Positions 51,262-60,228 of a stretch of 64,000 nucleotides of DNA are shown here, one piece after another. A program made the position numbers and the translations under genes. A model generated the notes under the pieces. It ran no database searches. It was not told the DNA's origin and was given only the letters and a program-made list of their open reading frames with translations. Source of the stretch: Methylobacterium isbiliense (GTDB lineage Bacteria; Pseudomonadota; Alphaproteobacteria; Rhizobiales; Beijerinckiaceae); the NCBI RefSeq assembly GCF_022179325.1, contig NZ_BPQQ01000042.1:1-64000 (forward strand), given 5' to 3'. Position 1 is the stretch's first letter; each line of letters begins with the position of its first letter.

Positions 51262-54200
51262 TCATTCCGCCGGCTGCGGCGCCTCCTTCTGCACCTCCTG
51301 CGGCGCGGCGCGCCGGCGCCGGAATCCCAGCCGCTCGGCCGCGACGTAGAAGACCGGGGTGACCAGGAGCGTCAGCACGGTCGCCACCACGAGGCCGCCG
51401 ATCACCACCGTGCCGATGGAGATGCGCGCGTTGGCGCCGGCCCCGCTGGCGATGGCGAGGGGCACCGCGCCGAGGATGAAGGCGAAGGAGGTCATCAGGA
51501 TCGGGCGGATGCGCAGCCGCACGGCGTCCTGCGCCGCCTGCAGCGCCTCCTCGCCCGCCTCGCGCCGCTCCTTGGCGAAGGCGACGAGGAGGATCGCGTT
51601 CTTGGCCGCGAGCCCGACCAGAAGCAGCAGGCCGATCTGCCCGAAGATGTCGAGGGGCAGGTCGCGCAGCGCGAGCGCGCCGACGGCGCCAAACACGGCC
51701 AGGGGCGTTGCCAGCACCACCACGAAGGGCAGCCGCAGGCTCTCGTACTGGCCGGCGAGCAGGAGCACGATCATCACCACGCCGAGGGTGAAGATCAGCG
51801 GCGCCCAGCCGCCCGCGATCTTTTCCTGGTAGGCGACCTCGGTCCATTCCACCGCGAAGTCGGTGGGCAGCGCCGTGTCGGCGAGCCTCTCCACCGCCGC
51901 GATGGCCGCCCCCGAACTCGCCGAGTCGGCGGTCTCCACCGCGATCTCGATCGCCGGGTAGGTGTTGTAGGACAGGACGGCCGTCGGCCCGCTGACGAAC
52001 CGGGCGGTGACGAGGGAGCCGATCTGCACCGGCTCGCCGCGGTTGTTCGGCACGGTCAGCCGCTGGAGGTCGTCGAGGGTGCGCCGCCCCTGCGCCTCGC
52101 TCTGGACGTAGACCTGGTAGACGAAGCCGAAGCGGTTGAAGAGGTTGACGAAGGACGAGCCGACATAGGTGCCGAGCGCGTCGAACAGGCTCTGCAGGCT
52201 CACGCCAAGCTGCTCGGCCTTGGCCCGGTCGATGTCGAGGCGCAGCTGCGGCACGCCGTAGCTCGTCGTGGCGGTGGCCCCGCCGATCTCCGGCAGCTCC
52301 TTCAGTTTCGCGATGAAGGCGTCGGCCGTGCGGGCCAGGCGCAGGCCCCCCTCGCCGCTGCGGTCCTGCAGTTCCACCGTGAGGCCGCCGCGGTTGCCGA
52401 GCCCCGGCAGCGGCGAGGGGTCGACGATGCGCAGCACCCCGTCCGGGTGGTTCCTGAACTGGCGGCGCAGCGCCGCGATCACGTCCGTGACCGTGGCCTC
52501 GCGCGCGTCCCAGGGCTTCAGGGTCGGGATCTGGAAGCCGTAGAAGGGGGCGGTGACGTCCGCCAGGATGCCGCGGCCCGCGACCCCGATCGTGTTCGAG
52601 GCGGCCGGATTCTCCAGCACCGCCTCGCCGACCTTGCGCACCATCTCGGCGGTGCGCGCGACCGAGGCGCCCTTGGGCATCGCGATGTCGGCGAAGAAGT
52701 AGCCCTGGTCCTCCTGCGGCACGAAGGCGGTGGGGCGCTGCCAGACGAGCCAGACGGTGAGGCCGGCGAAGCCCAGGAAGACCAGCGCCGTAACGGCGAA
52801 GCGCCGCGACAGCGCCGCCGTGGAGGAGGCCGCAGCCTGCGCGCCGCGGTCGAGGACGCGGTTGAACCAGCGCAGGGGCGCGCGCCAGCGGGCCCGGTCG
52901 TCGCCGTGGCCCGGCTTGAGCAGGAGCGCGCACAGCGCCGGGGTCAGGGTCAGCGACACCACGGCCGAGATCAGCACCGAGATCGCGATGGTGAGCGCGA
53001 ACTGGTTGTAGAGCTGGCCGGTGAGGCCGGGGATGAAGGCCACCGGCACGAACAGCGCGGCGAGCACCAGGGTGGTGGCGATGACCGGGCCGGCGACCTC
53101 GTTCACCGCCTCGCGGGCCGCCTCGCGCGGCGGCCGGCCCTCGCGCATCAGCCGCTCGGTGTTCTCCACCACGATGATGGCGTCGTCGACCACGAGGCCC
53201 ACCGCCAGGACGAGCCCGAGCAGGCTCAGGGTGTTGAGCGAGAAGCCGAGCGCCGCCATCGGCCCGAAGGTGCCCACCAGCGCCACCGGCACGGCGATGG
53301 CCGGGATCAGCGTCGCCCGCCAGTTCTGGAGGAAGACGTAGGTGACGATCACCACGAGCAGGATCGCCTCGAACAGCGTCTTGTAGACCTCGTGGATCGC
53401 CGCGCGGACGAAGTCGGTGCGGTCGAGGGCGACCTTGTACTTCAGCCCCGGGGGAAACCGCTGGGCGAGGTCGGCCATGGTGGCGTGCACGCCCCGCATG
53501 ACCTCGACGGCATTGGCCTCCGGGTTCTGGAACAGGCCCAGCGAGGCGGCGGGCTTGTTGTCGAAGGTCGAGCGGCTGCCGTACTGCTCGGAGCCGAGCT
53601 CCACCCGTCCCACGTCGCGCACGCGCACCACCGACCCGTCCGGGTTGGCGCGGATCACGATGTCGGCGAATTCCCGCGCCTCGGTGAGGCGGCCCTTGGT
53701 GACGATCTGCAATTCGAAGGCCGGCGCGGCCTCGACCGGCTCGCGGCCGAGCGAGCCGACCGTGATTTGCGCGTTCTGCTGCTCGATCGCCGCCGTGATC
53801 GCGCTCGGCGCGATGCCGAGCGCCTCCATGCGGGCCGGGTCGAGCCAGATGCGCATGGCGTAGCGCTTGTTGGAGAAGTTCACGATCCGGCCCATGCCGG
53901 TCACCCGCCGCAGCGGTTTGATCACCTGGGTCTCGGCCCAGTTGGACAGGAAGAGTTCGTCGTACGTGTCGGTGTCGCTGTAGAGCACCACGTTGCCCAG
54001 GCGCTGACGCGTGCTCTTGGTGATCTCCAGCCCCTGGGCGCGCACGGCCTCGGGCAGGCGGGATTCGGCGCGCTGGGCGCGCGTCAGCACCTCGGCGGCG
54101 GCGGCGTTGAGGTCGGAGCCGACCTCGAAGGTGGCGTCGAGGTTGACGCTGCCGTCGGAGTTGCTGGTGGAGCTGATGTAGAGAAGGCTCTGGGCGCCGT

Positions 54201-54408
54201 TGATCTCCTGCTCCAGCGGGATCGCGATCGCCTCGTAGGCCTGCTGCGCGGTGGCGCCCGGATAGGTCGCCTGGACGTTGATGATCGGCGGCGCGATCTC
54301 GGGAAACTGGGCGATGGGCAGGGCGAGGCCGGCGACGCCGCCGATCAGCGTGATCAGCACGGAGATCACGCCCGCCAGGACGGGGCGGTCGACGAAATAG
54401 GCGAACAT
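51262..54408 (-). CDS. RND multidrug efflux inner-membrane transporter (AcrB/MexB/MexF-like)
   Basis: 1048 residues from the ATG at 54408 (MFAYFVDRPVLAGVISVL), typical RND length. Twelve helices with two large periplasmic loops; the proton-relay Asp pair is in GLVVDDAIIVVEN and the Lys in LVGLAAKNAILLVAF. Pore and docking segments include QATYPGATAQQAYEAIAIPL. It pumps diverse toxic compounds out with a membrane-fusion protein and an outer-membrane channel. The fusion protein is divergent at 54583; no TolC-like gene is nearby. Confidence 0.93.
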   Translation of the reverse strand: MFAYFVDRPVLAGVISVLITLIGGVAGLALPIAQFPEIAPPIINVQATYPGATAQQAYEAIAIPLEQEINGAQSLLYISSTSNSDGSVNLDATFEVGSDLNAAAAEVLTRAQRAESRLPEAVRAQGLEITKSTRQRLGNVVLYSDTDTYDELFLSNWAETQVIKPLRRVTGMGRIVNFSNKRYAMRIWLDPARMEALGIAPSAITAAIEQQNAQITVGSLGREPVEAAPAFELQIVTKGRLTEAREFADIVIRANPDGSVVRVRDVGRVELGSEQYGSRSTFDNKPAASLGLFQNPEANAVEVMRGVHATMADLAQRFPPGLKYKVALDRTDFVRAAIHEVYKTLFEAILLVVIVTYVFLQNWRATLIPAIAVPVALVGTFGPMAALGFSLNTLSLLGLVLAVGLVVDDAIIVVENTERLMREGRPPREAAREAVNEVAGPVIATTLVLAALFVPVAFIPGLTGQLYNQFALTIAISVLISAVVSLTLTPALCALLLKPGHGDDRARWRAPLRWFNRVLDRGAQAAASSTAALSRRFAVTALVFLGFAGLTVWLVWQRPTAFVPQEDQGYFFADIAMPKGASVARTAEMVRKVGEAVLENPAASNTIGVAGRGILADVTAPFYGFQIPTLKPWDAREATVTDVIAALRRQFRNHPDGVLRIVDPSPLPGLGNRGGLTVELQDRSGEGGLRLARTADAFIAKLKELPEIGGATATTSYGVPQLRLDIDRAKAEQLGVSLQSLFDALGTYVGSSFVNLFNRFGFVYQVYVQSEAQGRRTLDDLQRLTVPNNRGEPVQIGSLVTARFVSGPTAVLSYNTYPAIEIAVETADSASSGAAIAAVERLADTALPTDFAVEWTEVAYQEKIAGGWAPLIFTLGVVMIVLLLAGQYESLRLPFVVVLATPLAVFGAVGALALRDLPLDIFGQIGLLLLVGLAAKNAILLVAFAKERREAGEEALQAAQDAVRLRIRPILMTSFAFILGAVPLAIASGAGANARISIGTVVIGGLVVATVLTLLVTPVFYVAAERLGFRRRRAAPQEVQKEAPQPAE

Positions 54409-54582
54409 CCCGGCCTCGGCGTTCCCGCGCGCAGCCAGCGGATGAACTCGCGCGCAATTGAGGTGTGGGCCAACAAGGCCGTGCAACGTCTCGCCCCCGG
54501 GCGAGTTCCCCAAGGGGCGGCGGCTGGCCGGCCGGCGGGCCTTGCGCCCCTTCCTCTGCTGCCCTCGTCGGGGAGATACCGC

Positions 54583-55839
54583 GTGCGTTCATGGATTCGT
54601 GCCGGGCTCGCTGGGCTCGGCCTCGTGCTGGCCGGCGCCGGCCTGTGGCTCCTGGCCGGCCGCCCGCTGCCGGAGGGCCTGCGCGCGGCGCTGCCGGCCG
54701 CGGTGGCCGGCTGGCTCGGCGCCCGTCCGGCGGGCCAGGAGCCGGGCCAGGAACCGGGCAAGGAGGCTGCCAAGGACACCGCCGGGAACGCGGCCAGGCC
54801 CGAATTCGACGTGACGGTGGCGCAGGCCCGCACCGAGACGGTGCCCATCGCCTTCTCCTACACGGGGGTGATCGTCTCCAACAGCGACGCGGCGCTCCAG
54901 CCCCGGGTGACCGGGGTGGTGGTGGAGCGGCCCTTCGAGCCGGGCGGGCCGGTCCGGAAGGGGCAGGTGCTGTTCCGCATCGATCCCCGTCCCTTCGAGG
55001 TCGCGCTGAGAACCGCGGAGGCCCAGCGCGAGCAGGCCCAGGCGCAGCTCTCCTTCGCGGAGGTGGAGGTGCAGCGCACCGAGACCCTGGCCGAGAAGGG
55101 CTTCGCCTCCGAGCAGCGCTACCAGCAGCTGGAGAGCAACCGCGCGGTCGCCCGCAGCCGGGTGCAGGAGGCGGAGGCCGCCATCGCCCGCCAGAAGCTC
55201 AATCTCGAATACGCGGTGATCCGCGCCCCCTTCGACGGGCGCTCCAGCCTGTCCGAGGTCAATCTCGGCGACCTCGTCACCGAGAACGCCACGCAACTCG
55301 TGAGCGTGGTGCAGATCGAGCCGATCGAGGTACAGGTCGCGCTGTCGGCGGAGGATTCCGAGGCCGTGCGCCGCGCGATGCAGGCCGGAACGGCCTCCAT
55401 CGGGGTGACCAGCGGCGCCTCCGAGCCCGAGCGGCGGGCGGAGATCTACCGGCTCGACAACCGATTCGATCCGCGTACCGCGCGCCGCCTCGTGCGGGCG
55501 CGGCTGGAGAACGCGGATGAGCGCTTCCTGCCCGGCGCGTTCGTGCGCACCCGCGTGCATGTCGGGCAGGAGGAGAAGCTGCTCGTGCCGACCATCGCGC
55601 TCTCCTCGCAGCTCGACCAGCGCATCGTCTGGACGGTGGGCGAGGACGGCACGGTCGCCATGACGCCGGTCGAGACCGGCGATGCCTACGGCGAGCAGAC
55701 CGCGATCCTGCGCGGCCTCAAGCCAGGCGCCCGCGTCGCCACCTCGCATATTGAGCTGCTGCGCCAGGGACAGCGCGTGGGCACCCGCGCGGCGGACGGG
55801 CGGCAGGCCGCGAACGTCCCCGCCGCACCCGGGCGTTGA
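54583..55839 (+). CDS. RND efflux periplasmic adaptor (membrane fusion protein)
   Basis: 418 residues from a GTG at 54583 with a Shine-Dalgarno (GGGGAGA) 6-12 bases upstream. N-terminal helix, a short linker with GQEPGQEPGKEAAKD repeats, then HlyD/MexA-type lipoyl and hairpin domains: VTGVVVERPFEPGGPVRKGQ, a coiled-coil with EAQREQAQAQLSFAEVEVQR, and IRAPFDGRSSLSEVNLGDLV. Divergent from its RND partner across 174 bp that must hold both promoters. No TetR- or MarR-type repressor is beside them. Confidence 0.92.
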   Translation: MRSWIRAGLAGLGLVLAGAGLWLLAGRPLPEGLRAALPAAVAGWLGARPAGQEPGQEPGKEAAKDTAGNAARPEFDVTVAQARTETVPIAFSYTGVIVSNSDAALQPRVTGVVVERPFEPGGPVRKGQVLFRIDPRPFEVALRTAEAQREQAQAQLSFAEVEVQRTETLAEKGFASEQRYQQLESNRAVARSRVQEAEAAIARQKLNLEYAVIRAPFDGRSSLSEVNLGDLVTENATQLVSVVQIEPIEVQVALSAEDSEAVRRAMQAGTASIGVTSGASEPERRAEIYRLDNRFDPRTARRLVRARLENADERFLPGAFVRTRVHVGQEEKLLVPTIALSSQLDQRIVWTVGEDGTVAMTPVETGDAYGEQTAILRGLKPGARVATSHIELLRQGQRVGTRAADGRQAANVPAAPGR

Positions 55840-55935
55840 GCCCGGGGTTGCGTCTGGGGCAAGCGCGGCGCTATGCGTCCGCAAGGTGGTCCGGCCGGCG
55901 GACGCGTCGGCCAGCGCGCGGAAGGCTGCTCCCCC

Positions 55936-56379
55936 ATGGGATCGCAGGTTGCTCCCCCGGCGGACGTGCGCTTCACGGTGGTGGCCGCGGGCACCGACGC
56001 CCTCGACCTCGTGGTGCGCTTCGGCCCGCGGGACTACCCGGTCCGCCTCAGCGCCGCGGAAGCCTCGGAACTCGGGCTCGCCCTTCTGGCCACCGCCTCG
56101 GTCTGCGCGGATGTGGCGCATCCGGTCGAGCCCGGCACCGTGGTGGAGAACTGCTTCTTTCCGGTGCTCGGCTGGACGGCCGGCGAAGTGGCGCCGCAGA
56201 GGCCGGCCCTCGCCCTGCGCATCGCCGAGTCGACCGAGATCGCCTTTCAGTTCGGCCCCGAGACCGCCCGGGCCTGCGGCCGGGACCTCGCCCGCACCGG
56301 GCGCGATCCCTGGCGGCTGCGGCTGCGCCGCGTCCTCGCCGCGCTGCGGCCGTCGGGCATCGCACCGCCGCAGCGCTGA
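55936..56379 (+). CDS. Conserved hypothetical protein
   Basis: 147 residues from the ATG at 55936 (MGSQVAPPADVRFTVV); an ATG at 55873 is possible. Appears soluble and cytoplasmic, with features such as FGPRDYPVRLSAAEASELGL and FQFGPETARACGRDLARTG. I do not recognize a domain. It precedes a 56-residue membrane protein and a deformylase-like gene, all on one strand with short gaps, so the three may be an operon. Confidence 0.6.
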   Translation: MGSQVAPPADVRFTVVAAGTDALDLVVRFGPRDYPVRLSAAEASELGLALLATASVCADVAHPVEPGTVVENCFFPVLGWTAGEVAPQRPALALRIAESTEIAFQFGPETARACGRDLARTGRDPWRLRLRRVLAALRPSGIAPPQR

Positions 56380-56421
56380 CCATCGCCGCCCGCGCGCGAC
56401 CGCGCCGCCAGGGAGCCCCTC

Positions 56422-56592
56422 ATGGACCTCGCCATCTCCGTCGTCTCGCTCCTCCTCGTGCTGTTCCTCGTCGCGCGCGGGGTGCCGGGGCGCAACATCC
56501 TGGTGGTGATCGCGATCACGCTCGCCGTGGTGATCCTCGTGGTCGGGGTCGAGCGGTCCGGGATGTGGCCGTCCGACTGGCGCACGCGCTGA
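56422..56592 (+). CDS. Very small membrane protein
   Basis: 56 residues, MDLAISVVSLLLVLFLVARG then a second hydrophobic segment (NILVVIAITLAVVILVVGVE) and a short polar tail ending MWPSDWRTR. Two predicted helices of a hairpin membrane protein. It starts 42 bp after the previous gene and stops 8 bp before the deformylase-like gene. No family recognized; tight spacing and a clean hydrophobic profile are the only support. Confidence 0.5.
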   Translation: MDLAISVVSLLLVLFLVARGVPGRNILVVIAITLAVVILVVGVERSGMWPSDWRTR

Positions 56593-56600
56593 GGCGGGCG

Positions 56601-57095
56601 GTGCCGGCGCTCGCCCTCCTGCGCTACCCCGATCCGCGCCTGCACCGGCCGGTGCCGCCCTCGGCCGCCGACGCCGCGACGGCGGAGTTCGCCCGCGATC
56701 TGCACGAGACCCTCACCGCCGTCCAGGCCATCGGCCTCACCGGCCCCCATGTCGGCCGGGCGATCCGCCTCGCGGTGATCCACCCGGCGCTGGACGCGGC
56801 GCCGGTGACCTACCTCAACCCGGAGGTGGTCTGGGCGTCGCCCGAGACCGCCCGCCACCGCGAGGGCAGCGTGGCGATGCCGGGCGTGGACGAGGAGGTG
56901 GAGCGGCCCGCCCGGGTGCGGGTGCGCTACCAGGATCTCGACGGCTCGGCCCGGGAGACCGAGGCGGGCGGCTTCCTCGCCGCCTGCCTGCAGCACGAGA
57001 TCGACCAGCTCGATGGCGTGTTCTGGACCGACCGCCTGTCGCGCCTGCGGCGCGAGCGGCTGCTCAAGCGCTTCGCCAAGGTGCAGCGGGGCTGA
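56601..57095 (+). CDS. Peptide-deformylase-like protein without metal ligands
   Basis: 164 residues from a GTG at 56601. The fold matches peptide deformylase (RYPDPRLHRPVPP; AVIHP; TYLNPEVVW; then the active-site motifs), but all three motifs are altered. Motif I is GLTGPHVG instead of GLAAxQVG; motif II is EGSVAMPG instead of EGCLSxPG, so the metal-binding Cys is Ser90; motif III is QHEIDQLDG instead of QHExDHLxG, so the second His is Gln136. Only His132 and Glu133 remain. It cannot bind the catalytic metal in the usual way, so it probably has another role. A normal def gene elsewhere in the genome is to be expected. Confidence 0.75.
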   Translation: MPALALLRYPDPRLHRPVPPSAADAATAEFARDLHETLTAVQAIGLTGPHVGRAIRLAVIHPALDAAPVTYLNPEVVWASPETARHREGSVAMPGVDEEVERPARVRVRYQDLDGSARETEAGGFLAACLQHEIDQLDGVFWTDRLSRLRRERLLKRFAKVQRG

Positions 57096-57243
57096 GACTC
57101 CTGCCGATGCGCCGGCCCGCCACCGCGCCGCGGTGCCGGGCCGCGTGCTCCCGGCGGCGTAAGATTTCACACCGCATGAGCCAAATTGGCCTTGTATTCG
57201 CTTCACCGATGATGAATCCAAGCTGGACTGCGGAGAATCGACC

Positions 57244-57543
57244 ATGCGGCTCACGCACCTCTTCACCGAGCATCCCGCCTCGCTCGGCGAGACCTACACG
57301 CAGCACATGCGCGCCTCGCTGAGCTACGCGGTGCCGCTGCTCGGCGCGGCCCTGGCGGCCTTCGTGCACGCCCTGCTGCCGTTCCTGTTCGTGGCCACCG
57401 CCAGCGCGACGGTGAAGCGTCTCTACGACCGCATGACGCGCCGTTGCGTCATCTGCCCGTCCGGGCCGCGCCACCGGCCCGACCTGTTCGTCCGCCGGCC
57501 GGCTCCGGCCGTCGGTGAGCCGGGCCTGATGTACGAGATCTGA
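57244..57543 (+). CDS. DUF6356 family membrane protein
   Basis: 99 residues (MRLTHLFTEHPASLGETYTQ) with one or two predicted membrane helices (ASLSYAVPLLGAALAAFVHA, LLPFLFVATASATV) and a basic C-terminus containing RRCVICPSGPRHRP. It matches the small alphaproteobacterial DUF6356 group, which often starts TEHPxSxGE. The 150 bp upstream is unusually AT-rich (57149-57230), and probably holds its promoter. Confidence 0.7.
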   Translation: MRLTHLFTEHPASLGETYTQHMRASLSYAVPLLGAALAAFVHALLPFLFVATASATVKRLYDRMTRRCVICPSGPRHRPDLFVRRPAPAVGEPGLMYEI

Positions 57544-57596
57544 GGCCGGGTGCGCCGCGCCGGGAACGCCCCGCGGGCCTGCGGGTTTGTTCGCCC

Positions 57597-58526
57597 ATGC
57601 CCGCCTCCGCATGGACCACCGACCGGATCCCGCCGCAGGCCGGCCGGCTCGCCATCGTCACCGGCGCCACGAGCGGCCTCGGCTACGAGGCGGCGCTGGC
57701 GCTCGCGCGGGCGGGCGCCCGGGTCGTGCTGGCCGCCCGCGATGCCGCCCGGGCCGACCGCGCGATGGCGGCGATCCGCCAGGCGCATCCGGCCGCCGCG
57801 GTGGAGTTCCGCGCCCTCGACACCGCGCGCCTCGCCTCGGTCCGGGAGTTCGCGGCGCGCTGGCACGAGAAGCGCCGGCCGGTCGACGTGCTGCTGCTCA
57901 ACGCCGGCATCGCCTCGGTGCCGCGCCGCGAGGAGAGCGCGGACGGGTTCGAGCGGCAGCTCGCCACCAACTATCTCGGCCATTTCGCCCTGACCGGCCT
58001 GCTGCTGCCCGCGCTGGTGCAATCCGCCGCCACCCGGATCGTGCCGGTGGCGAGCATCGCCCACCGCTCGGCCCGCCTCCACTTCGACGACTTGCAGCTG
58101 CGCCATGCCTACTCGGCCCAGGGCGCCTATCGGCAATCGAAGCTCGCCATGCTGATGTTCGGGCTCGAACTCGACCGCAGGCTGCGCGGGGCCGGCTCGC
58201 CGATCCGGTCGGTGCCGGCCCATCCCGGCATCGCCCGCACCGACATCGTCCGGCGTGGCGACCGGGCCGGCGCGCTCGCGCGCATGGCCGGCCACGCCAT
58301 CTTCGGCCTCATCGGCCAGAGCGCCGCGCAGGGCGCCCTGCCGCTCCTCTTCGCCGCGACCGCGCCGGAGGCCGAGGGCGGGCGCTATTACGGCCCGGAC
58401 GGGGTCTGGGAGGCGCGGGGCGCGCCCGGCATCGCCAGGATCGCGCCCCAGGCCGGCGACCGGGACGCCGCCCGGAGGCTGTGGGACCTGTCCGAGGACC
58501 TCACCGGCGTGACCTACGGGGTGTGA
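57597..58526 (+). CDS. Short-chain dehydrogenase/reductase (SDR), retinol/WWOX-like
   Basis: 309 residues. TGATSGLG (22-29), NAGI (102-105), Ser153 in VASIAHRS and the catalytic pair Tyr178/Lys182 in YRQSKLAM. It resembles extended classical SDRs of the retinol dehydrogenase/oxidoreductase type, with a C-terminal tail EARGAPGIARIAPQAGDRDA. NAD(P)H-dependent reduction or oxidation of an unidentified alcohol/ketone. Convergent with the short basic gene downstream. Confidence 0.85.
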   Translation: MPASAWTTDRIPPQAGRLAIVTGATSGLGYEAALALARAGARVVLAARDAARADRAMAAIRQAHPAAAVEFRALDTARLASVREFAARWHEKRRPVDVLLLNAGIASVPRREESADGFERQLATNYLGHFALTGLLLPALVQSAATRIVPVASIAHRSARLHFDDLQLRHAYSAQGAYRQSKLAMLMFGLELDRRLRGAGSPIRSVPAHPGIARTDIVRRGDRAGALARMAGHAIFGLIGQSAAQGALPLLFAATAPEAEGGRYYGPDGVWEARGAPGIARIAPQAGDRDAARRLWDLSEDLTGVTYGV

Positions 58527-58536
58527 CCGCCCCGGG

Positions 58537-58698
58537 TTAGCCCGTCACCTTCTCCACCGTGCTGCGGATCGCATCCCGGGCCTTGCCGGCGACGTCCGCC
58601 GCCGCATCGGCGATCTTCCGGGTGAGCGGCTTCGCCTCGGGCTTCGGCCGGCGCGTGTGCTTCTTCCACGATGGTCGCCGCCGTGCTTTGGTCGCCAT
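58537..58698 (-). CDS. Small basic Lys/Arg/Ala-rich protein
   Basis: 53 residues (MATKARRRPSWKKHTRRPKP start; DVAGKARDAIRSTVEKVTG end). Strong positive charge at the N-terminus followed by an amphipathic helix. It looks like a histone-H1-like or nucleoid-associated short protein but I cannot assign a family. The gene uses TAA, and the SDR stop lies only 11 bp away. Confidence 0.45.
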   Translation of the reverse strand: MATKARRRPSWKKHTRRPKPEAKPLTRKIADAAADVAGKARDAIRSTVEKVTG

Positions 58699-58898
58699 GT
58701 TGCGTCTCCTCCGTCGAGGCGAGAGGACATAGCGGCACGCGGCCGCCCGGCGAGTCGCACCGTGGCGATTCTGCACCTCCCGCGTGCCGTGTGCGAGGCG
58801 CCATCGCTCGGCCGATCTCCGGCCAATCTCTTGGCAACCAGTCCGGCCTAAGCTCGGCCCTTCATCGGTCACCAGCGATCGCGCACGGGATAGAGGTC

Positions 58899-59069
58899 GT
58901 GCTCAACATCATCCGGATTATCGCCGCCGCCGCCGTCTTGATCGGCTGGAGCCAGCTCGCGCCCGTGCTCTCCGCCGCGGAGCCGGCGGTCCGCCCGGCT
59001 GAAGCGGCCGAGCCCGCCCCCGTGCCGGAGACGAGCTGCCCGCTGCGGGCGTGGCCCTATATCGGCTGA
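58899..59069 (+). CDS. Small secreted protein
   Basis: 56 residues from a GTG at 58899. A hydrophobic signal (NIIRIIAAAAVLIGWSQLAP) is followed by a short Ala/Pro/Glu mature part ending ETSCPLRAWPYIG. A periplasmic or lipid-free secreted peptide of unknown role. The region upstream of the GTG is not GC-biased in a coding way, so this is tentative. Confidence 0.4.
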   Translation: MLNIIRIIAAAAVLIGWSQLAPVLSAAEPAVRPAEAAEPAPVPETSCPLRAWPYIG

Positions 59070-59177
59070 GAGCGCTCCCGAACAATTCCTTCCGGAACCG
59101 GTCTCGTCCGGCCGCGCGGCGGAGCCTCGGCTCCGCACGCCGGAGCGAAGCACTTACCCGCATCGCCTCCCACCGGC

Positions 59178-59684
59178 TCACGGCCGCAGCGGCGTCTCCG
59201 GACCGTACAGGCGCCAGGGCGGCCCCGCCCCCGGCCCCGGCGGTTCGACATAGGCCCGCAGCAGGGCGTCCCGCCGCATCTCGAACCGTGCCGGCCAGTC
59301 TGGCATTCGCGCCGGCCGGCTCCGGAGCCGGCGAAGGCGTGCGACGCGGCCCGGCGGGCGCAGCGTGGTCGCCTCCTCCCGGTCCGCGCCGTCGAGCACC
59401 CGCAGGGCCGCCAGCACCTCGTCCACCGACACCGTCACCGCAAGGCGCCCGGGCAGGCGGCGCAGCGCCGGGGCCGTCTCGACCGCGTGGACGTCGGAAG
59501 CCCAGGCCGCCAGCACCGCCCGCTTCTCCTCCGCCTTCAGTCCCGGATGCGCGAGGACGTCGCGGGGATGCCGGAAGACGTCGCCGGGCTCGTCAAGGTC
59601 CGTCCAGCCCTCGATGACGGAGGGCGGCGTCCCGGCCGCCTCGATCGGCCCGGTCCGGCCCGAGGCCGGCATGACCTGTTGCAT
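59178..59684 (-). CDS. Conserved hypothetical protein downstream of hsp20
   Basis: 168 residues from the ATG at 59684. The central part reads [40 protein letters not shown], a conserved Rhizobiales segment of unknown function (K-R-A-x-L-A-x-W-A-S-D-x-x-A-V). Arg-rich C-terminus. Lies 61 bp after the Hsp20 gene on the same strand, so it may be heat-inducible with it. Confidence 0.6.
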   Translation of the reverse strand: MQQVMPASGRTGPIEAAGTPPSVIEGWTDLDEPGDVFRHPRDVLAHPGLKAEEKRAVLAAWASDVHAVETAPALRRLPGRLAVTVSVDEVLAALRVLDGADREEATTLRPPGRVARLRRLRSRPARMPDWPARFEMRRDALLRAYVEPPGPGAGPPWRLYGPETPLRP

Positions 59685-59745
59685 GGATCACCTCCCTCTC
59701 GCCGGTCGGGGCGCCGGGGGGGCCCCGCCCCGGCGCCGGCTCCGG

Positions 59746-60228
59746 TCACGCCGCCCTGACCTGCCCTTCGATCTGGGCCGGGGCATTGTCCTGTCCGAGC
59801 CGGGTCGTGCCGGCCGCGATCGCGATGCGGCGCGGCTTGAGCGCCTCGGGCACCTCGCGCACCAGCTCGATCGCGAGCAGCCCGTGCTCCAGGGTCGCGC
59901 CCGTGACCTTCACGTGGTCCGCGAGGCTGAAGGTCTGGCGGAAGGTGCGCCCGGCGATGCCCCGGTGCAGGTACTGGCGCTCGCCCTCGCCGTCGCGCTT
60001 GCGGCCGGCGACCGTGAGGGTCGTGTCGTGCTGCGTGAGATCGATCTCGTCCGCGGCGAACCCCGCCACCGCCATGGTGATGCGGTACTGGTCGTCGCCG
60101 GTCTTCTCGATGTTGTAGGGCGGCCAGTTCGCGAGCGGCTCCACGCGGGCCGTCTGATCCAGCAACTCGAAGAGACGGTCGAAGCCGACCGTGGAGCGAT
60201 ACAGGGGAGATACGTCGAAGGTCCTCAT
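59746..60228 (-). CDS. Small heat-shock protein Hsp20 (IbpA/HspD-like)
   Basis: 160 residues from the ATG at 60228. The alpha-crystallin domain lies at about 37-125 (WPPYNIEKTGDDQYRITMAV; GLLAIEL near 116-122), with a C-terminal R-I-A-I-A (134-138) for oligomer contacts. N-terminus MRTFDVSPLYRSTVGFDRLF matches IbpA-type proteins of Rhizobiales. An ATP-independent holdase. Its leader contains a ROSE-like thermometer and it is preceded by 302 bp before dnaE. Confidence 0.92.
   Translation of the reverse strand: MRTFDVSPLYRSTVGFDRLFELLDQTARVEPLANWPPYNIEKTGDDQYRITMAVAGFAADEIDLTQHDTTLTVAGRKRDGEGERQYLHRGIAGRTFRQTFSLADHVKVTGATLEHGLLAIELVREVPEALKPRRIAIAAGTTRLGQDNAPAQIEGQVRAA

Noticed and set aside
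50787-54408. Mobile resistance island (acetyltransferase plus efflux pump)
   Set aside because: No integrase, transposase, attachment repeats or GC shift are visible; gene order looks chromosomal.
50896-54582. Very long plus-strand open frame running against the RND gene
   Set aside because: Low-complexity His/Arg/Gly translation opposite a strong RND protein. Only its 3' part from 54583 is real (membrane fusion protein).
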